From Candidatus Hydrogenedentes bacterium ADurb.Bin170 (GTDB taxonomy: Bacteria; Hydrogenedentota; Hydrogenedentia; Hydrogenedentales; CAITNO01), in NCBI GenBank assembly GCA_002070275.1, contig MWCY01000003.1, forward strand, positions 48,770 to 112,769: 64,000 bases of DNA, in the 5' to 3' direction. Below are positions 7,402-16,656 of the stretch, one piece after another (the stretch's first letter is position 1; every line of letters begins with the position of its first letter). The notes beneath the pieces were generated by a model that was not told where the DNA came from, ran no database searches, and worked only from the letters and a program-made list of their open reading frames with translations. A program made the position numbers and the translations under genes.

Positions 7402-9843
7402 ATGCGCATAGTCAAGTCCTTCTCTTTTTTGCTTTGTATTCTTTTTGCAACATTCCTTCTTCTTTCCGATACAGAGGAAAGATGTGTGCCCGCTATCATC
7501 GCTTTTTCTCCGGATCACTTTTCCGCAGGTTCATCCCTGTCACAAAAACCAGACATCACTGACACACCTGTCTTTGTACATAACGCTTCAGAACAAAGCC
7601 AGGTTCGTGCTTTGCCAAAACGCACACCCCTCCAGCAAAGTCGCGATGCTTTTTTTTCAGACGCTATCCCCTGTAATGCTGATCAATTACGGGCCTTTGC
7701 ACAGAACAGAGCGGAAACAGTTGCTTTCGTCCAAGATGCCCTTGCCTCCGGAGACACAGAGCAGCAATTTCAGGCATTAAGGCTCATGCAGGATTTCCCT
7801 CTGCAAGAAATGCAGTCAGTGCTGGAAAACATGGCATTAAACGAAGAAAATGACGCTGCGCTGCGCATGGCTGCCTGCTATGGACTGAAACATTTCACAC
7901 TGGGTACAGAAACCGTTCACGCCCTTTTTCAAACAGCACTTGCGACTGAAAACGTCCTCCTTTCCAGAAGTGCGCTCATCGCCTTGGCTGGCTCCCCAGT
8001 TTCTGAAAACACATCTTCTCTTTCCACGCTGCTGACCCATCCTGACCCATTAACCTGTATTTATGCGCTGAGGCTTTCTCTGTCAGACACTAACGACTTC
8101 CCCTTCAGCTCTTTTGACACATTGGGAAAGACGGAATCTCCTTCGGTGCGATGCGAATTTTACGAAGCTGTCGGTTCAGCCGGAACGAAGGAAGCACTGG
8201 CTTACCTGAAAACTAAAGCGGAAGAGGAAACTGAAGAGGCGGCTCTCTCCGTTATTTCCAGCGAAATACAGTTCCTGGAAACGAAAATGTCCGCCAAAGA
8301 CGAAGCACTGATACGGCTCCTGGCGGATAAAGCAGCTTCGCTTTCTATCGCGGATCAACACTGGGCGTACGATAAACTGATGGATATGTTTTCTGTTGAG
8401 CCCATGCTGTACCGCTTCATTTCGTGGTTTCCACCTTTGTGGCAGCAATGGATTGCGGCATTACAATCTCGGTCTGTAGCTTTAGACGCCCCTGCATCGG
8501 AAACCACCCTCACCGCAAAACACAATGAACCGGTGCACTACGCTTTTTCTGACTATCTTCTCAACACATACTCCGATTTAAATCCCGCTAAGGCTCCCGA
8601 CGAAATTGAGCACGCTGCTTTTCTGCGTGCGAATCTGGAAGAGGATAAAGGAGCGACGCCTCTCACCCACGCTTTCAACCCCCTCACCGGAAGAGGTTTT
8701 CTCTGGAAGCACGGTTTTGGCGGCTCGGCGCTTGAATACGGAAAAGGCATTGCCAAAGAGATGCAGGGGCAGAGTGGGCCCCTATTGTGGGCTTCTGCAG
8801 GCAGAATTTTTCACCTGCTGCAGGATATGACAAGCCCCTGTCATGTTCATTCCATATGGCATCCTTTTAATATCAGTCTTTATGAGGCTTATTGGACAGA
8901 TTTTCAGGAACAAGTAACAGACCTCCTGGTTGCTGCACCTGCTGAAAGCCTCCTGCCCGACCAATGTGCCCTTACCGAAGACTGGCATCTTGACGCCTTC
9001 ACGGAAGCGCGCCTCCTTGCCCGAATCAGTGCTCTGCCTGTAAGTGTCGAGGGCTTCATAAAAAGCCTTGCCTGGCATGCGTATTATGCCAGCAGTTATT
9101 GGGGCGCCCTTCAATTTTCCGACAATGCAGCGCCTCCCGAAATACCGCCGCTTCAATCCTCGGATGGAAGCACTGAACAGTCGGACAATGCCCTCAGAAC
9201 CGCCTTTAATGGAAGCATTGAATTGTGCACATCCTGGCATGGCGGTTATTTTAAAATAAGAGACCGCAAAGGAAAGGCTTTTTACTGGAATAAGTGTTTT
9301 ATTCTGGATACTTTTCGACCCTGCGCCAACAACGGAAGCAAATCCATGGACGGACATCAGTGGCTTTGCAAAAAGAATGCACCGGAAGGTATCACAACAA
9401 TTGCGGGGCGTTTTGTGTTTATGCAACGGGGATTCTTTGCCGAACATTGCTATCCTCCCAAGTATGCAGACGGAACCCCTATGGAAAAACACCTGTCTAA
9501 ATACCATGGAGACATTCTTATTCCCGCATGCCTGCGGTATGGTCTTGGATTCCTTGACCAATTTACAAGTGAGCATCAGCCTGCTGATCAGTATTCCCTT
9601 TCCGGTGCAACCCTCGAGCAAACTCAAAAGAATTCACCTCTTCCATATACGTCACCGGGCAATGTAGATCTGTTGCCCTTTACGGAAGTACGGCGGCCGT
9701 CCACCTTCGACCGTTTGCCCGTAAATACACCTGCCTTCGACAGAAATACCGATCCAGACAAACTGGAACCTTTTCGGAATGCTGTAGGGAGAGCGCTCGG
9801 ATTTATAGGTAGGGGCTGTATTCCTCAAGCCTCCGGAGATTGA
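7402..9843 (+). CDS. Exported protein: HEAT-like repeats plus zinc-phospholipase C-like domain
   Basis: This 813-residue protein begins with a signal peptide-like hydrophobic stretch (about 5-23). Residues about 90-330 form alpha-helical repeats resembling HEAT. A later part (about 380-640) carries HLLQDMTSPCH, that is His471-x3-Asp475-x5-His481, the spacing of zinc ligands in bacterial zinc-dependent phospholipase C and S1/P1 nucleases. Further His and Trp residues lie around SLAWHAYYASSYW. I infer a metal-dependent phosphodiesterase or phospholipase acting outside the cytoplasm. Substrate is unknown and not every zinc ligand could be assigned. A last region of about 170 residues has no recognisable domain. 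It could be a non-catalytic relative of the fold. Confidence 0.65.
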   Translation: MRIVKSFSFLLCILFATFLLLSDTEERCVPAIIAFSPDHFSAGSSLSQKPDITDTPVFVHNASEQSQVRALPKRTPLQQSRDAFFSDAIPCNADQLRAFAQNRAETVAFVQDALASGDTEQQFQALRLMQDFPLQEMQSVLENMALNEENDAALRMAACYGLKHFTLGTETVHALFQTALATENVLLSRSALIALAGSPVSENTSSLSTLLTHPDPLTCIYALRLSLSDTNDFPFSSFDTLGKTESPSVRCEFYEAVGSAGTKEALAYLKTKAEEETEEAALSVISSEIQFLETKMSAKDEALIRLLADKAASLSIADQHWAYDKLMDMFSVEPMLYRFISWFPPLWQQWIAALQSRSVALDAPASETTLTAKHNEPVHYAFSDYLLNTYSDLNPAKAPDEIEHAAFLRANLEEDKGATPLTHAFNPLTGRGFLWKHGFGGSALEYGKGIAKEMQGQSGPLLWASAGRIFHLLQDMTSPCHVHSIWHPFNISLYEAYWTDFQEQVTDLLVAAPAESLLPDQCALTEDWHLDAFTEARLLARISALPVSVEGFIKSLAWHAYYASSYWGALQFSDNAAPPEIPPLQSSDGSTEQSDNALRTAFNGSIELCTSWHGGYFKIRDRKGKAFYWNKCFILDTFRPCANNGSKSMDGHQWLCKKNAPEGITTIAGRFVFMQRGFFAEHCYPPKYADGTPMEKHLSKYHGDILIPACLRYGLGFLDQFTSEHQPADQYSLSGATLEQTQKNSPLPYTSPGNVDLLPFTEVRRPSTFDRLPVNTPAFDRNTDPDKLEPFRNAVGRALGFIGRGCIPQASGD

Positions 9844-9947
9844 CATCTTGTACGGACGCTCTCCAAGTTGATTCACTGTGCAGTAAAGGCTGAAAATAGC
9901 ATAAGTCGTTGAAATAAAAAGATTGGACGCTACACAAAGGAGCCGTT

Positions 9948-11312
9948 ATGATTTCTCGCAGAAACTTTTTGAAAACAGCCGCTGTTGCCCCTCTGGTTCT
10001 TTCTTCCAGAGTTCGGGGACAAAGCACACCGGGGCCCAACAGTCAAATTAACGTCGCCGTCGTGGGTCTGGGCGGGCGCGCTCAGGAAATAGTGGCGACT
10101 TGTCTGGGTATTCCGGAACTGCGTGTTGCTGCTGTGTGCGACTGCTTTGCTCCCCGCCTGAATTCCTCCCTGAAAGCACTGGCGGATAAAGACATTACTT
10201 GCGCCGGCTACCTTGACTATCAGGAGATGCTGGAAAAAGAACGCCTCGATGGAATTATGGCAATAACGACTACGCACGCCCGCGCCTGGGTCAGCTGCCT
10301 TGCCATGGTTGCCGGGCTGGACGTGTATATTGAAAAGCCCATGTGCCTCACCATTGCAGAAGGCAGAGAAATGGTGAAACTTGCACGACATTATAAATGC
10401 GTGACACAGGTCGGCACACAGCAGCGCTCCATGCCCTTAAATAACTGGGCGAGCGATCTTGTAAAAAACGGTGCCATCGGCAAACTGAAAGCGGCACACG
10501 TTCCCGACTTTATCAGTCCGCTGACCTGGCAGCCCAAACCGGCAGAGCCCCTGCCTGATGGCGGAAGAGCGGATTGGTGGGATGTGTGGCTGAACCAGAC
10601 GCCACTTCTCCCCTATCACAGTGAACTGCACCGCGGCTGGGCACAATGGGATGCCTATGACGGTGGTGGTATTTCTTTCGGTGTCACCGGCTGGGGCACG
10701 CATAGCTATGATCAGCTTCAAAGAGGTCTGGGAACGGATCTTACCGGTCCGGTAGAAATTACTTTGGAAGAAGAGGTACAGGATCGCCCTGCCTGCCCTG
10801 ATAAAACCCGTCAGCCCGGAGAAAATGAAACCGGTGCGCCTTATTATGGAATGGTATTGAACACAACCGGCCCCCGTGCACGTGTCTCCATGCGTTTTGC
10901 TAACGGCACCCCCGTGTACTTTACCTTCGACGGCAACAACGGCCCCGGTCTTGGAGCGGTTTTTGAAGGCGAAGACGGCATTATAGAAATCAATCGAGAC
11001 CGGATCTACAGCACCCGGCAGGATCTGATCGCTGACCGTTCCAATCCGGGTCCTCTTTCTGTACCTGAGACACAGCCTCACATCGAAAACTGGCTGCAGT
11101 GCATGAAGACCCGAGAAAAATGTAATGCCGACGTGGAAATCGGGCAGCGCAGCACGACCCTTTGCTACCTCATTAACATCGTCAGAAAAATCGGCCTCGT
11201 CAATAAGCCGCTTCATTGGGACCCGGAAACGGAAAAATTTACGGATTGCGATGAGGCAAATGCTTTTCTCGCCCGGGAGAGACGTCCAGCTTACGAATTG
11301 CCAACAATCTGA
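9948..11312 (+). CDS. Tat-exported Gfo/Idh/MocA-family oxidoreductase
   Basis: This 454-residue protein begins MISRRNFLKTAAVAPLVL, a twin-arginine signal, so it should fold with its nucleotide cofactor in the cytoplasm and then cross to the periplasm. A Rossmann domain follows (VAVVGLGGRAQEI near residue 35), with the family motif EKPMCLTIAEG near 126. The C-terminal half contains DWWDVWLNQTP, typical of the planctomycete/Bacteroidetes subgroup. Relatives oxidise or reduce sugar hydroxyls using NAD(P). The ATG follows AAGGAG by six bases. The next gene, three dozen bases on, is a DUF1080 protein; that family includes 3-keto-disaccharide hydrolases, which fits a periplasmic oxidise-then-cleave pathway for glycosides. 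Confidence 0.9.
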   Translation: MISRRNFLKTAAVAPLVLSSRVRGQSTPGPNSQINVAVVGLGGRAQEIVATCLGIPELRVAAVCDCFAPRLNSSLKALADKDITCAGYLDYQEMLEKERLDGIMAITTTHARAWVSCLAMVAGLDVYIEKPMCLTIAEGREMVKLARHYKCVTQVGTQQRSMPLNNWASDLVKNGAIGKLKAAHVPDFISPLTWQPKPAEPLPDGGRADWWDVWLNQTPLLPYHSELHRGWAQWDAYDGGGISFGVTGWGTHSYDQLQRGLGTDLTGPVEITLEEEVQDRPACPDKTRQPGENETGAPYYGMVLNTTGPRARVSMRFANGTPVYFTFDGNNGPGLGAVFEGEDGIIEINRDRIYSTRQDLIADRSNPGPLSVPETQPHIENWLQCMKTREKCNADVEIGQRSTTLCYLINIVRKIGLVNKPLHWDPETEKFTDCDEANAFLARERRPAYELPTI

Positions 11313-11338
11313 ATATGATAGGCCACGAAAGACAGAGT

Positions 11339-12031
11339 ATGAAACAAGTTTTTTATATGGTTTTACCGGTCCTTGCCTTCTGCATCCTTGCCTTTTCGTC
11401 AACAGCGGAAGAAACGGGCTTTGTATCCATATTTGACGGCGTGTCTCTTGACGGTTGGGAAGGGAAAGACGGTGAGTGGCGTGTTGAGGACGGCGCCATT
11501 ACCGCAGAAAGCACACCGGAACACCCCTGCCCTGCGGCACATTACCTTTATTGGAAGGGCGGTGAGCCTCAGGATTTTATTCTCCGCTTTGCTTATAAAA
11601 TTCAGGGAGAAGGTGGCAATTCCGGTGTCCATTTCCGCAGTGAGACCCGTCCTGCCTGGGATATATGGGGCTACCAGGCAGACATTGAAAAAGGGAAAGA
11701 ATGGACAGGTTGCCTCTTTCAGCATGACCGTGGCGGAGTCGTTATGCGCGGTTTCAAGTCATATATAGACGAAGAGGGCAGGAAAACTGAAACGGTGCTG
11801 GATGATCCTGCCAAACTTCTGGAAGCAGTCCATCAGGATGACTGGAACACGTATGAAATTTGTGCAAGAGGCACTTCCATCACCCTTTCCATTAATGGAC
11901 AGATCATGTGTTCGGTTGAAGATCATGACAAGGTTTTTTCCCGGCAAAAAGGGCATATAGCCTTACAAATGCATCCCGGACCACCTATGAAAATCCAGTT
12001 CAAAGACCTTCGTATAAAAATTTTAGAGTAA
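11339..12031 (+). CDS. DUF1080 protein, putative 3-keto-glycoside hydrolase
   Basis: The 230-residue product starts at ATG 11339, which places a signal peptide (MKQVFYMVLPVLAFCILAF) at the very N-terminus. An in-frame ATG at 11315 would add eight polar residues and is less likely. The mature protein is a concanavalin-like beta-sandwich of the DUF1080 family: IFDGVSLDGWEGKDGEWRVE near the start, then GNSGVHFRSE and YQADIEKG, ending QFKDLRIKIL. Family members have been shown to cut 3-keto-disaccharides or to bind glycans. The Tat-exported oxidoreductase directly upstream could make the 3-keto substrate. Confidence 0.88.
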   Translation: MKQVFYMVLPVLAFCILAFSSTAEETGFVSIFDGVSLDGWEGKDGEWRVEDGAITAESTPEHPCPAAHYLYWKGGEPQDFILRFAYKIQGEGGNSGVHFRSETRPAWDIWGYQADIEKGKEWTGCLFQHDRGGVVMRGFKSYIDEEGRKTETVLDDPAKLLEAVHQDDWNTYEICARGTSITLSINGQIMCSVEDHDKVFSRQKGHIALQMHPGPPMKIQFKDLRIKILE

Positions 12032-12090
12032 CGCAAATACTTCGTAACCGAACAGAGTAATCTGCAGCCGATTCGCCCGTGAGAAATGTC

Positions 12091-13695
12091 ATGTTGTCAC
12101 AATTGCTTGAAACACTTCATAAAATTTCCGCCGCATTCCAGCGGGGCAGGCAGTTTATTACACATGACATCTGGAGAATCGGGAGGCCCGGCGAAAAAGT
12201 GCCCAGCGGGCTGATCATAAAACAGATCCGTGCCGCCATTCTTCTTGTGCGTGGGTTGATGGAAGAAACACTCCTCCTGCGTGCCTCCGCTCTCACCTTT
12301 GCCACCCTTCTTTTTCTAGTACCCTTTCTCGCCCTGATGTTTTACTTTATACAAACTTTCAACCTCGGCGATCAGATCTATGAAAAAATGGATGAAAGGC
12401 TGTCCAAAGCCGTCGTTGCTTTGCGCCACATAGGCGATACGGAAGAAGAAGGAGAAGAAGAAACGAAAAGACAGGAAGAATTAGATGAGCTTTTCCCTGT
12501 CGCCGATGAGAATGCAGATGACAATACCGCTGTCCTTGGCGTGCATCCCGAAAACTTTTCCGGAAGCGACGAACAATTAAAACGGCATTTAATTACTACG
12601 CTCTTCCCTATCCTTGCAGAGAAAGACGGTATCACCAATGACCCTCTGTATCAGAACCCGGTAAAATATCTTGTAAGTTTCGCCGATGAAGCGGCTCGAA
12701 GTCCAAGAGCGCTGGGTGTATCGGGGCTCCTCTTCATCCTCACTACTGTCTTCGGTTTCATGCGGAACGTTGAATATACCTTCAACAGAATATGGGGGGT
12801 TAGCAGGCAGAGAAATCCCTTGCGCGTGATCGGGCATTATATGCTCCTTACTTTCATGCTGCCTTTTGTTGCCGCCTTCATCATGGGTATCAGCGCCGCA
12901 CTGGAAAACTCCTATGTACTGGAAATACTGGGGCCTGCAGCGTTATTGCTGCGGAGCGCCCAGTTCCTCGTACTGAGTCTTTCTTTTACGCTGGTTTATT
13001 TCTTTGTCCCCAACACCAAGGTTCAGTTTCGGTATGCGCTGATCGGCGGATTGGTCGCCGCCAGTCTCTACATGCTCAACTCCTGGATCTACATTAAATT
13101 TCAATACGGGCTCATCAACTACACAAATTTCTTTTTTGCCTTTGCCCTGTTTCCTGTGCTGCTGATGTATATTTATTTCAGCTGGCTTCTTCTTCTTTTC
13201 GGCGCTCTAGTTTCTTTCGCCTATCAGAATGAAAAGACATTTGCTCTGGAACGGCTTGCCGCGGAAACCACAACGGCATACAAAGAATCTCTGGCTGTCC
13301 GCACGATGCTGGAACTCAGTTTTCGGTTTAAAAACAGTCTCGAGCCCCTTCAAATCAAGGAAGCTGCGGAATTGTGGAATGTGCCTACAAGATTGCTGCA
13401 GGAAACTTTGGATATCCTCAAAGATAACAGGATGGTTATCGCCACGGATTCGATTCCAAGCAGTTTTCACCTCGCACGTTCCGCACACAGTATTTCCGTA
13501 CTTGAAGTTGTCAATGCCATCCGTAATACTGGCAGAGATCCTTCGCTTCTCCGTGAAGAAGCGGACTACAAAGTCGTTTATGAAGGTTTGGACACGGCAG
13601 ATCCCCAAGTGCTTACCCAATCAATTCAGAGTCTGTCAGATCAGATTCTGGATAAGAAAGATTTTTCTGCCGGAGGGAGTTCCGCCATTCCATGA
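12091..13695 (+). CDS. YihY/UPF0761 family inner-membrane protein with winged-helix tail
   Basis: The product has 534 residues from ATG 12091; an in-frame GTG at 12079 would add four. It has the six-helix YihY core: a first helix region at LLRASALTFATLLFLVPFLALMF cut here into SALTFATLLFLVPFL, then helices around GVSGLLFILTTVFG, GHYMLLTFMLPFVAAFI and LFPVLLMYIYFSW. A highly acidic loop (EEEGEEETK and following) is inserted between the first two helices, facing outside or inside is unclear. The last 130 residues resemble a winged helix (IKEAAELWNVPTRLLQETLD). The family was once called ribonuclease BN by mistake and its function is unknown. Its stop overlaps the next start (ATGA). Confidence 0.82.
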   Translation: MLSQLLETLHKISAAFQRGRQFITHDIWRIGRPGEKVPSGLIIKQIRAAILLVRGLMEETLLLRASALTFATLLFLVPFLALMFYFIQTFNLGDQIYEKMDERLSKAVVALRHIGDTEEEGEEETKRQEELDELFPVADENADDNTAVLGVHPENFSGSDEQLKRHLITTLFPILAEKDGITNDPLYQNPVKYLVSFADEAARSPRALGVSGLLFILTTVFGFMRNVEYTFNRIWGVSRQRNPLRVIGHYMLLTFMLPFVAAFIMGISAALENSYVLEILGPAALLLRSAQFLVLSLSFTLVYFFVPNTKVQFRYALIGGLVAASLYMLNSWIYIKFQYGLINYTNFFFAFALFPVLLMYIYFSWLLLLFGALVSFAYQNEKTFALERLAAETTTAYKESLAVRTMLELSFRFKNSLEPLQIKEAAELWNVPTRLLQETLDILKDNRMVIATDSIPSSFHLARSAHSISVLEVVNAIRNTGRDPSLLREEADYKVVYEGLDTADPQVLTQSIQSLSDQILDKKDFSAGGSSAIP

Positions 13696-14411
13696 CACAG
13701 CGGAAAACAGCATTGGTTACCGGGGCGGGCAGAGGCATAGGAAGAGCTGTAGCCCTTGCCCTGGCAGGTATCGGTTATGAAATTGCTTTGACGGCACGGA
13801 CGGAAAGTGAACTGGCCGATGCTGCAGCGGCTATCCGGTCGAAGGGCGGTATTGCCGAGGTCTTTCCCTGCGATCTTACTGAACAAGGCGCCATCAAGCA
13901 GCTTGCCAACGCTGTACAGGAGAAATTTTCTCCTCTGGATCTGCTTGTAAACAATGCCGGATCTGCAGTCTTCAAGCCTGTATGGGAATTAAGTGCTGAA
14001 GACTGGCTTCATTCTCTCACTATAAATCTGACCGCTGCTTTTCTGCTGACGCGCGCTTTTCTTCCTCAAATGATGACACGCCGACAGGGACGCATTATCA
14101 ACATTTCAAGCGTTACAGGATTAAAAGCCATTGACGGGCAGGCTGCTTACTGTGCAGCCAAACATGGGCTCAACGGTTTCACGAAAAGTCTTGCACTGGA
14201 ATTGCGCCCTTACAATATTGCTGTCCATGCTGTTTGTCCGGGAGGCGTGGATACGCAGATGTCCCGGGATGCAATGCCGCATCGGGACAAAACCGGCTGG
14301 ATGACACCTGAAGATGTTGCACAGACAGTGCTATACTTAGTTTCATTAAGTCCTCGTACAGCCATTGACTTTGTGACCATGCGCCGTTTTGACAGTGAGC
14401 CTCTTGCATGA
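13692..14411 (+). CDS. Short-chain dehydrogenase/reductase, FabG-like
   Basis: This 239-residue protein has the classical SDR pattern: cofactor loop TGAGRGIGRA near residue 10, NNAGSA near 88, catalytic Ser in NISSVTG near 140 and YCAAK near 154. Such enzymes use NAD(P)H to reduce or oxidise carbonyl and alcohol groups, for example 3-ketoacyl-ACP. It starts within the stop of the YihY gene and its own stop overlaps the start of recD2 (ATGA at both ends), so all three are translationally coupled. Nothing in the neighbours points to a substrate, and no other fatty-acid genes sit here. Confidence 0.88.
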   Translation: MTQRKTALVTGAGRGIGRAVALALAGIGYEIALTARTESELADAAAAIRSKGGIAEVFPCDLTEQGAIKQLANAVQEKFSPLDLLVNNAGSAVFKPVWELSAEDWLHSLTINLTAAFLLTRAFLPQMMTRRQGRIINISSVTGLKAIDGQAAYCAAKHGLNGFTKSLALELRPYNIAVHAVCPGGVDTQMSRDAMPHRDKTGWMTPEDVAQTVLYLVSLSPRTAIDFVTMRRFDSEPLA

Positions 14412-16612
14412 CAGATTCCATCCACGCAGATTCCTCTTCCGTAGAAAGCACCCATGCCGGTCAGGAGATGTCTGCTCATCCTGGCGGGGCTATCTCTGTG
14501 GAAGGCGTGATTGATAAGATTGTTTATGAAAACGTGGAAAGCGGCTTTTTAGTCGGCAGACTGCTAACCGGTGACGGTTCGGCACTTACTTTTATTGGAA
14601 ATCTGGCAGCCGTTTCAGCAGGGGAAACCGTGCGCCTGCGGGGGCACTGGGTCGATAATCTCAAGTTCGGCAGGCAATTTAAACTTTCTTCTTACGAAAT
14701 CATACAGCCTACGTCCCGGGAAGGGATTCAACGGTATCTGGGCTCCGGGCTCATTGACGGCATCGGTCCTGTTTATGCCAAGCGAATTGTAGACCACTTC
14801 GGCCTGCAAAGCCTTAAAATAATTGCGGACAGCCCGGAGCGACTGAAAGAGGTGCCGGGCATCGGGAAAAAGCGTGCCGGACAAATAAAAAAAGCCTGGG
14901 CAGCACAAAATGCCGCCCGCTCTGTGATGCTTTTCCTGCAAAGCTATAATATTCCGCAGGGTCTCTCTATCCGCATTTATAAACAGTACGGCGAATCTGC
15001 AGCGGCACAGCTGCGTGCCAATCCTTATAAGCTTTCGACAGAACTCACCGGTGTCGGATTTCTTACTGCAGATAAAATAGCGCATCAGATGGGGATTGCC
15101 AAAGACTCCGCTTTTCGCATAGAAGCAGGATTTCTGTTCGTGCTGGAGGAACAGTCTGAAAAAGGGCATGTTTTTTTTCCAATCGATCAATTGAGAGAAT
15201 GTACCGGAGAACTTCTTAAACTTTCCGCAGACACGCTGATAGAACCCTTTTCCGGTCTGATAGAGAAAAGAAAAATTGTCTGTGACAATGATGCCTGTTA
15301 CCTGCCGCTTTTGTATGCAGCGGAAAAAGGCTGCGCAGCACGGCTTGACAAAATTGCCGGAGCACCGCTGGAAGCGATCAAGATAGAGACGGATAAGGCG
15401 TTTCAGTGGGTAGAAAACCGTTTTCGCATCTCTCTGGCGGCAGAACAGCGCAGGGCTGTAGAAAAAGCCATCTCTTCCAAGGTCATGGTCATCACCGGCG
15501 GGCCGGGCACAGGAAAAACAACCATCATAAAAAGCGTCCTTGAAATTCTGAACGCAAAAGGACTCTCGTCTCTTCTTGTGGCGCCTACGGGGCGCGCTGC
15601 TAAAAGAATGGAACAGGCAACAGGTCAGGAAGCGAGAACCATTCACCGCCTCCTGGAATTCAGCCCGCTCACCGGTTCATTCACACGAAATGAACATAAT
15701 CCCATCGAAACGGATTTACTGGTTGTGGATGAAGCGAGCATGCTCGATATACACCTTGCTTTTGCGCTGTTTAATGCTTTGCCCCTTCACTGCAGACTGG
15801 TTCTTGTCGGCGATTCCGATCAGCTCCCCTCGGTCGGGCCTGGTTCTGTGTTGCGGGACATTATCGACTCAGGCAGGGTTCCGGTAGTTCGTCTGAATAC
15901 TATTTTCAGACAAAAAGAAGAAAGTGCCATTGTCACCAATGCTCACCGCATTAATCATGGAGAGACTCCTCTTTTCAATCAGCATGATTTTTTTATGATT
16001 GAACGAGAAAAACCAGAGGAGGCGGTAAGCACCATAGTCGATATAGTCACACGCCGGCTGCCTTCCAGCTTCCATCTGCACCCGCTCAAAGATATTCAGA
16101 TCATGACTCCCATGCGAAGAGGCTCTGCAGGCGTGGATGCCATCAATGCCGCCTTGCGTGCTGCGCTGATTTCACAGCAGAACACCGTTGATTTGGCGGG
16201 TTTTTCCGTCGGGGACAAAGTGATGCAAATGCATAATAATTATGATCTGGACGTGTACAACGGTGATGTTGGGCTGGTAACTCAGGTGGATCAGGAAGCG
16301 AAGGAACTTGAAGTTTGCTTCGAAGATGAACGGCGGGTCATTTATTCAACCGATCAGGCCCATCAGCTGGCAAGTGCGTATTGCACAACGGTGCATAAGT
16401 CCCAGGGCAGTGAATATCCGGCGGTAGTGCTGTGCCTGCTTCCCCAGCACTATATGATGCTTCAACGCAATGTTCTGTATACGGCAATTACGCGGGGCAG
16501 GCAAAAAGTGATCCTAGTCGGATCATCCAAAGCCGTTTCTCTTGCAGTCAACAACAACACTATCACCCGGCGCTATACACGTCTGGCTGAACGGTTACAG
16601 CATATTATTTGA
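14408..16612 (+). CDS. recD2: RecD2-type 5'-3' DNA helicase
   Basis: The 734-residue product matches stand-alone RecD2 rather than the RecBCD subunit. It has an N-terminal OB-like region, tandem helix-hairpin-helix motifs (GSGLIDGIGPVYAKR near 115, VPGIGKKRAGQIKK near 150), Walker A GGPGTGKTT near 361-370, Walker B VVDEAS near 440, and the C-terminal UvrD-like motif TTVHKSQGSEYP near 658. RecD2 enzymes unwind DNA 5' to 3' and help in repair and replication fork handling. No recB or recC lies nearby, as expected for this subfamily. It begins inside the stop of the SDR gene. Confidence 0.95.
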   Translation: MTDSIHADSSSVESTHAGQEMSAHPGGAISVEGVIDKIVYENVESGFLVGRLLTGDGSALTFIGNLAAVSAGETVRLRGHWVDNLKFGRQFKLSSYEIIQPTSREGIQRYLGSGLIDGIGPVYAKRIVDHFGLQSLKIIADSPERLKEVPGIGKKRAGQIKKAWAAQNAARSVMLFLQSYNIPQGLSIRIYKQYGESAAAQLRANPYKLSTELTGVGFLTADKIAHQMGIAKDSAFRIEAGFLFVLEEQSEKGHVFFPIDQLRECTGELLKLSADTLIEPFSGLIEKRKIVCDNDACYLPLLYAAEKGCAARLDKIAGAPLEAIKIETDKAFQWVENRFRISLAAEQRRAVEKAISSKVMVITGGPGTGKTTIIKSVLEILNAKGLSSLLVAPTGRAAKRMEQATGQEARTIHRLLEFSPLTGSFTRNEHNPIETDLLVVDEASMLDIHLAFALFNALPLHCRLVLVGDSDQLPSVGPGSVLRDIIDSGRVPVVRLNTIFRQKEESAIVTNAHRINHGETPLFNQHDFFMIEREKPEEAVSTIVDIVTRRLPSSFHLHPLKDIQIMTPMRRGSAGVDAINAALRAALISQQNTVDLAGFSVGDKVMQMHNNYDLDVYNGDVGLVTQVDQEAKELEVCFEDERRVIYSTDQAHQLASAYCTTVHKSQGSEYPAVVLCLLPQHYMMLQRNVLYTAITRGRQKVILVGSSKAVSLAVNNNTITRRYTRLAERLQHII

Positions 16613-16656
16613 TTGTTCTTCAATTTCTGCCTGCTTTTGCTTTACAGGGTGCCGCC

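Noticed and set aside
8782..9627. Minus-strand frame of about 280 codons opposite the PLC-like gene
   Set aside because: Antisense shadow without start signals.
10437..11402. Minus-strand frame of about 320 codons opposite the Gfo/Idh and DUF1080 genes
   Set aside because: Shadow of two well-supported genes; it runs through their boundary and resembles nothing.
14615..15646. Minus-strand frame of about 340 codons opposite recD2
   Set aside because: Cys and Phe-rich antisense translation of a well-conserved helicase.
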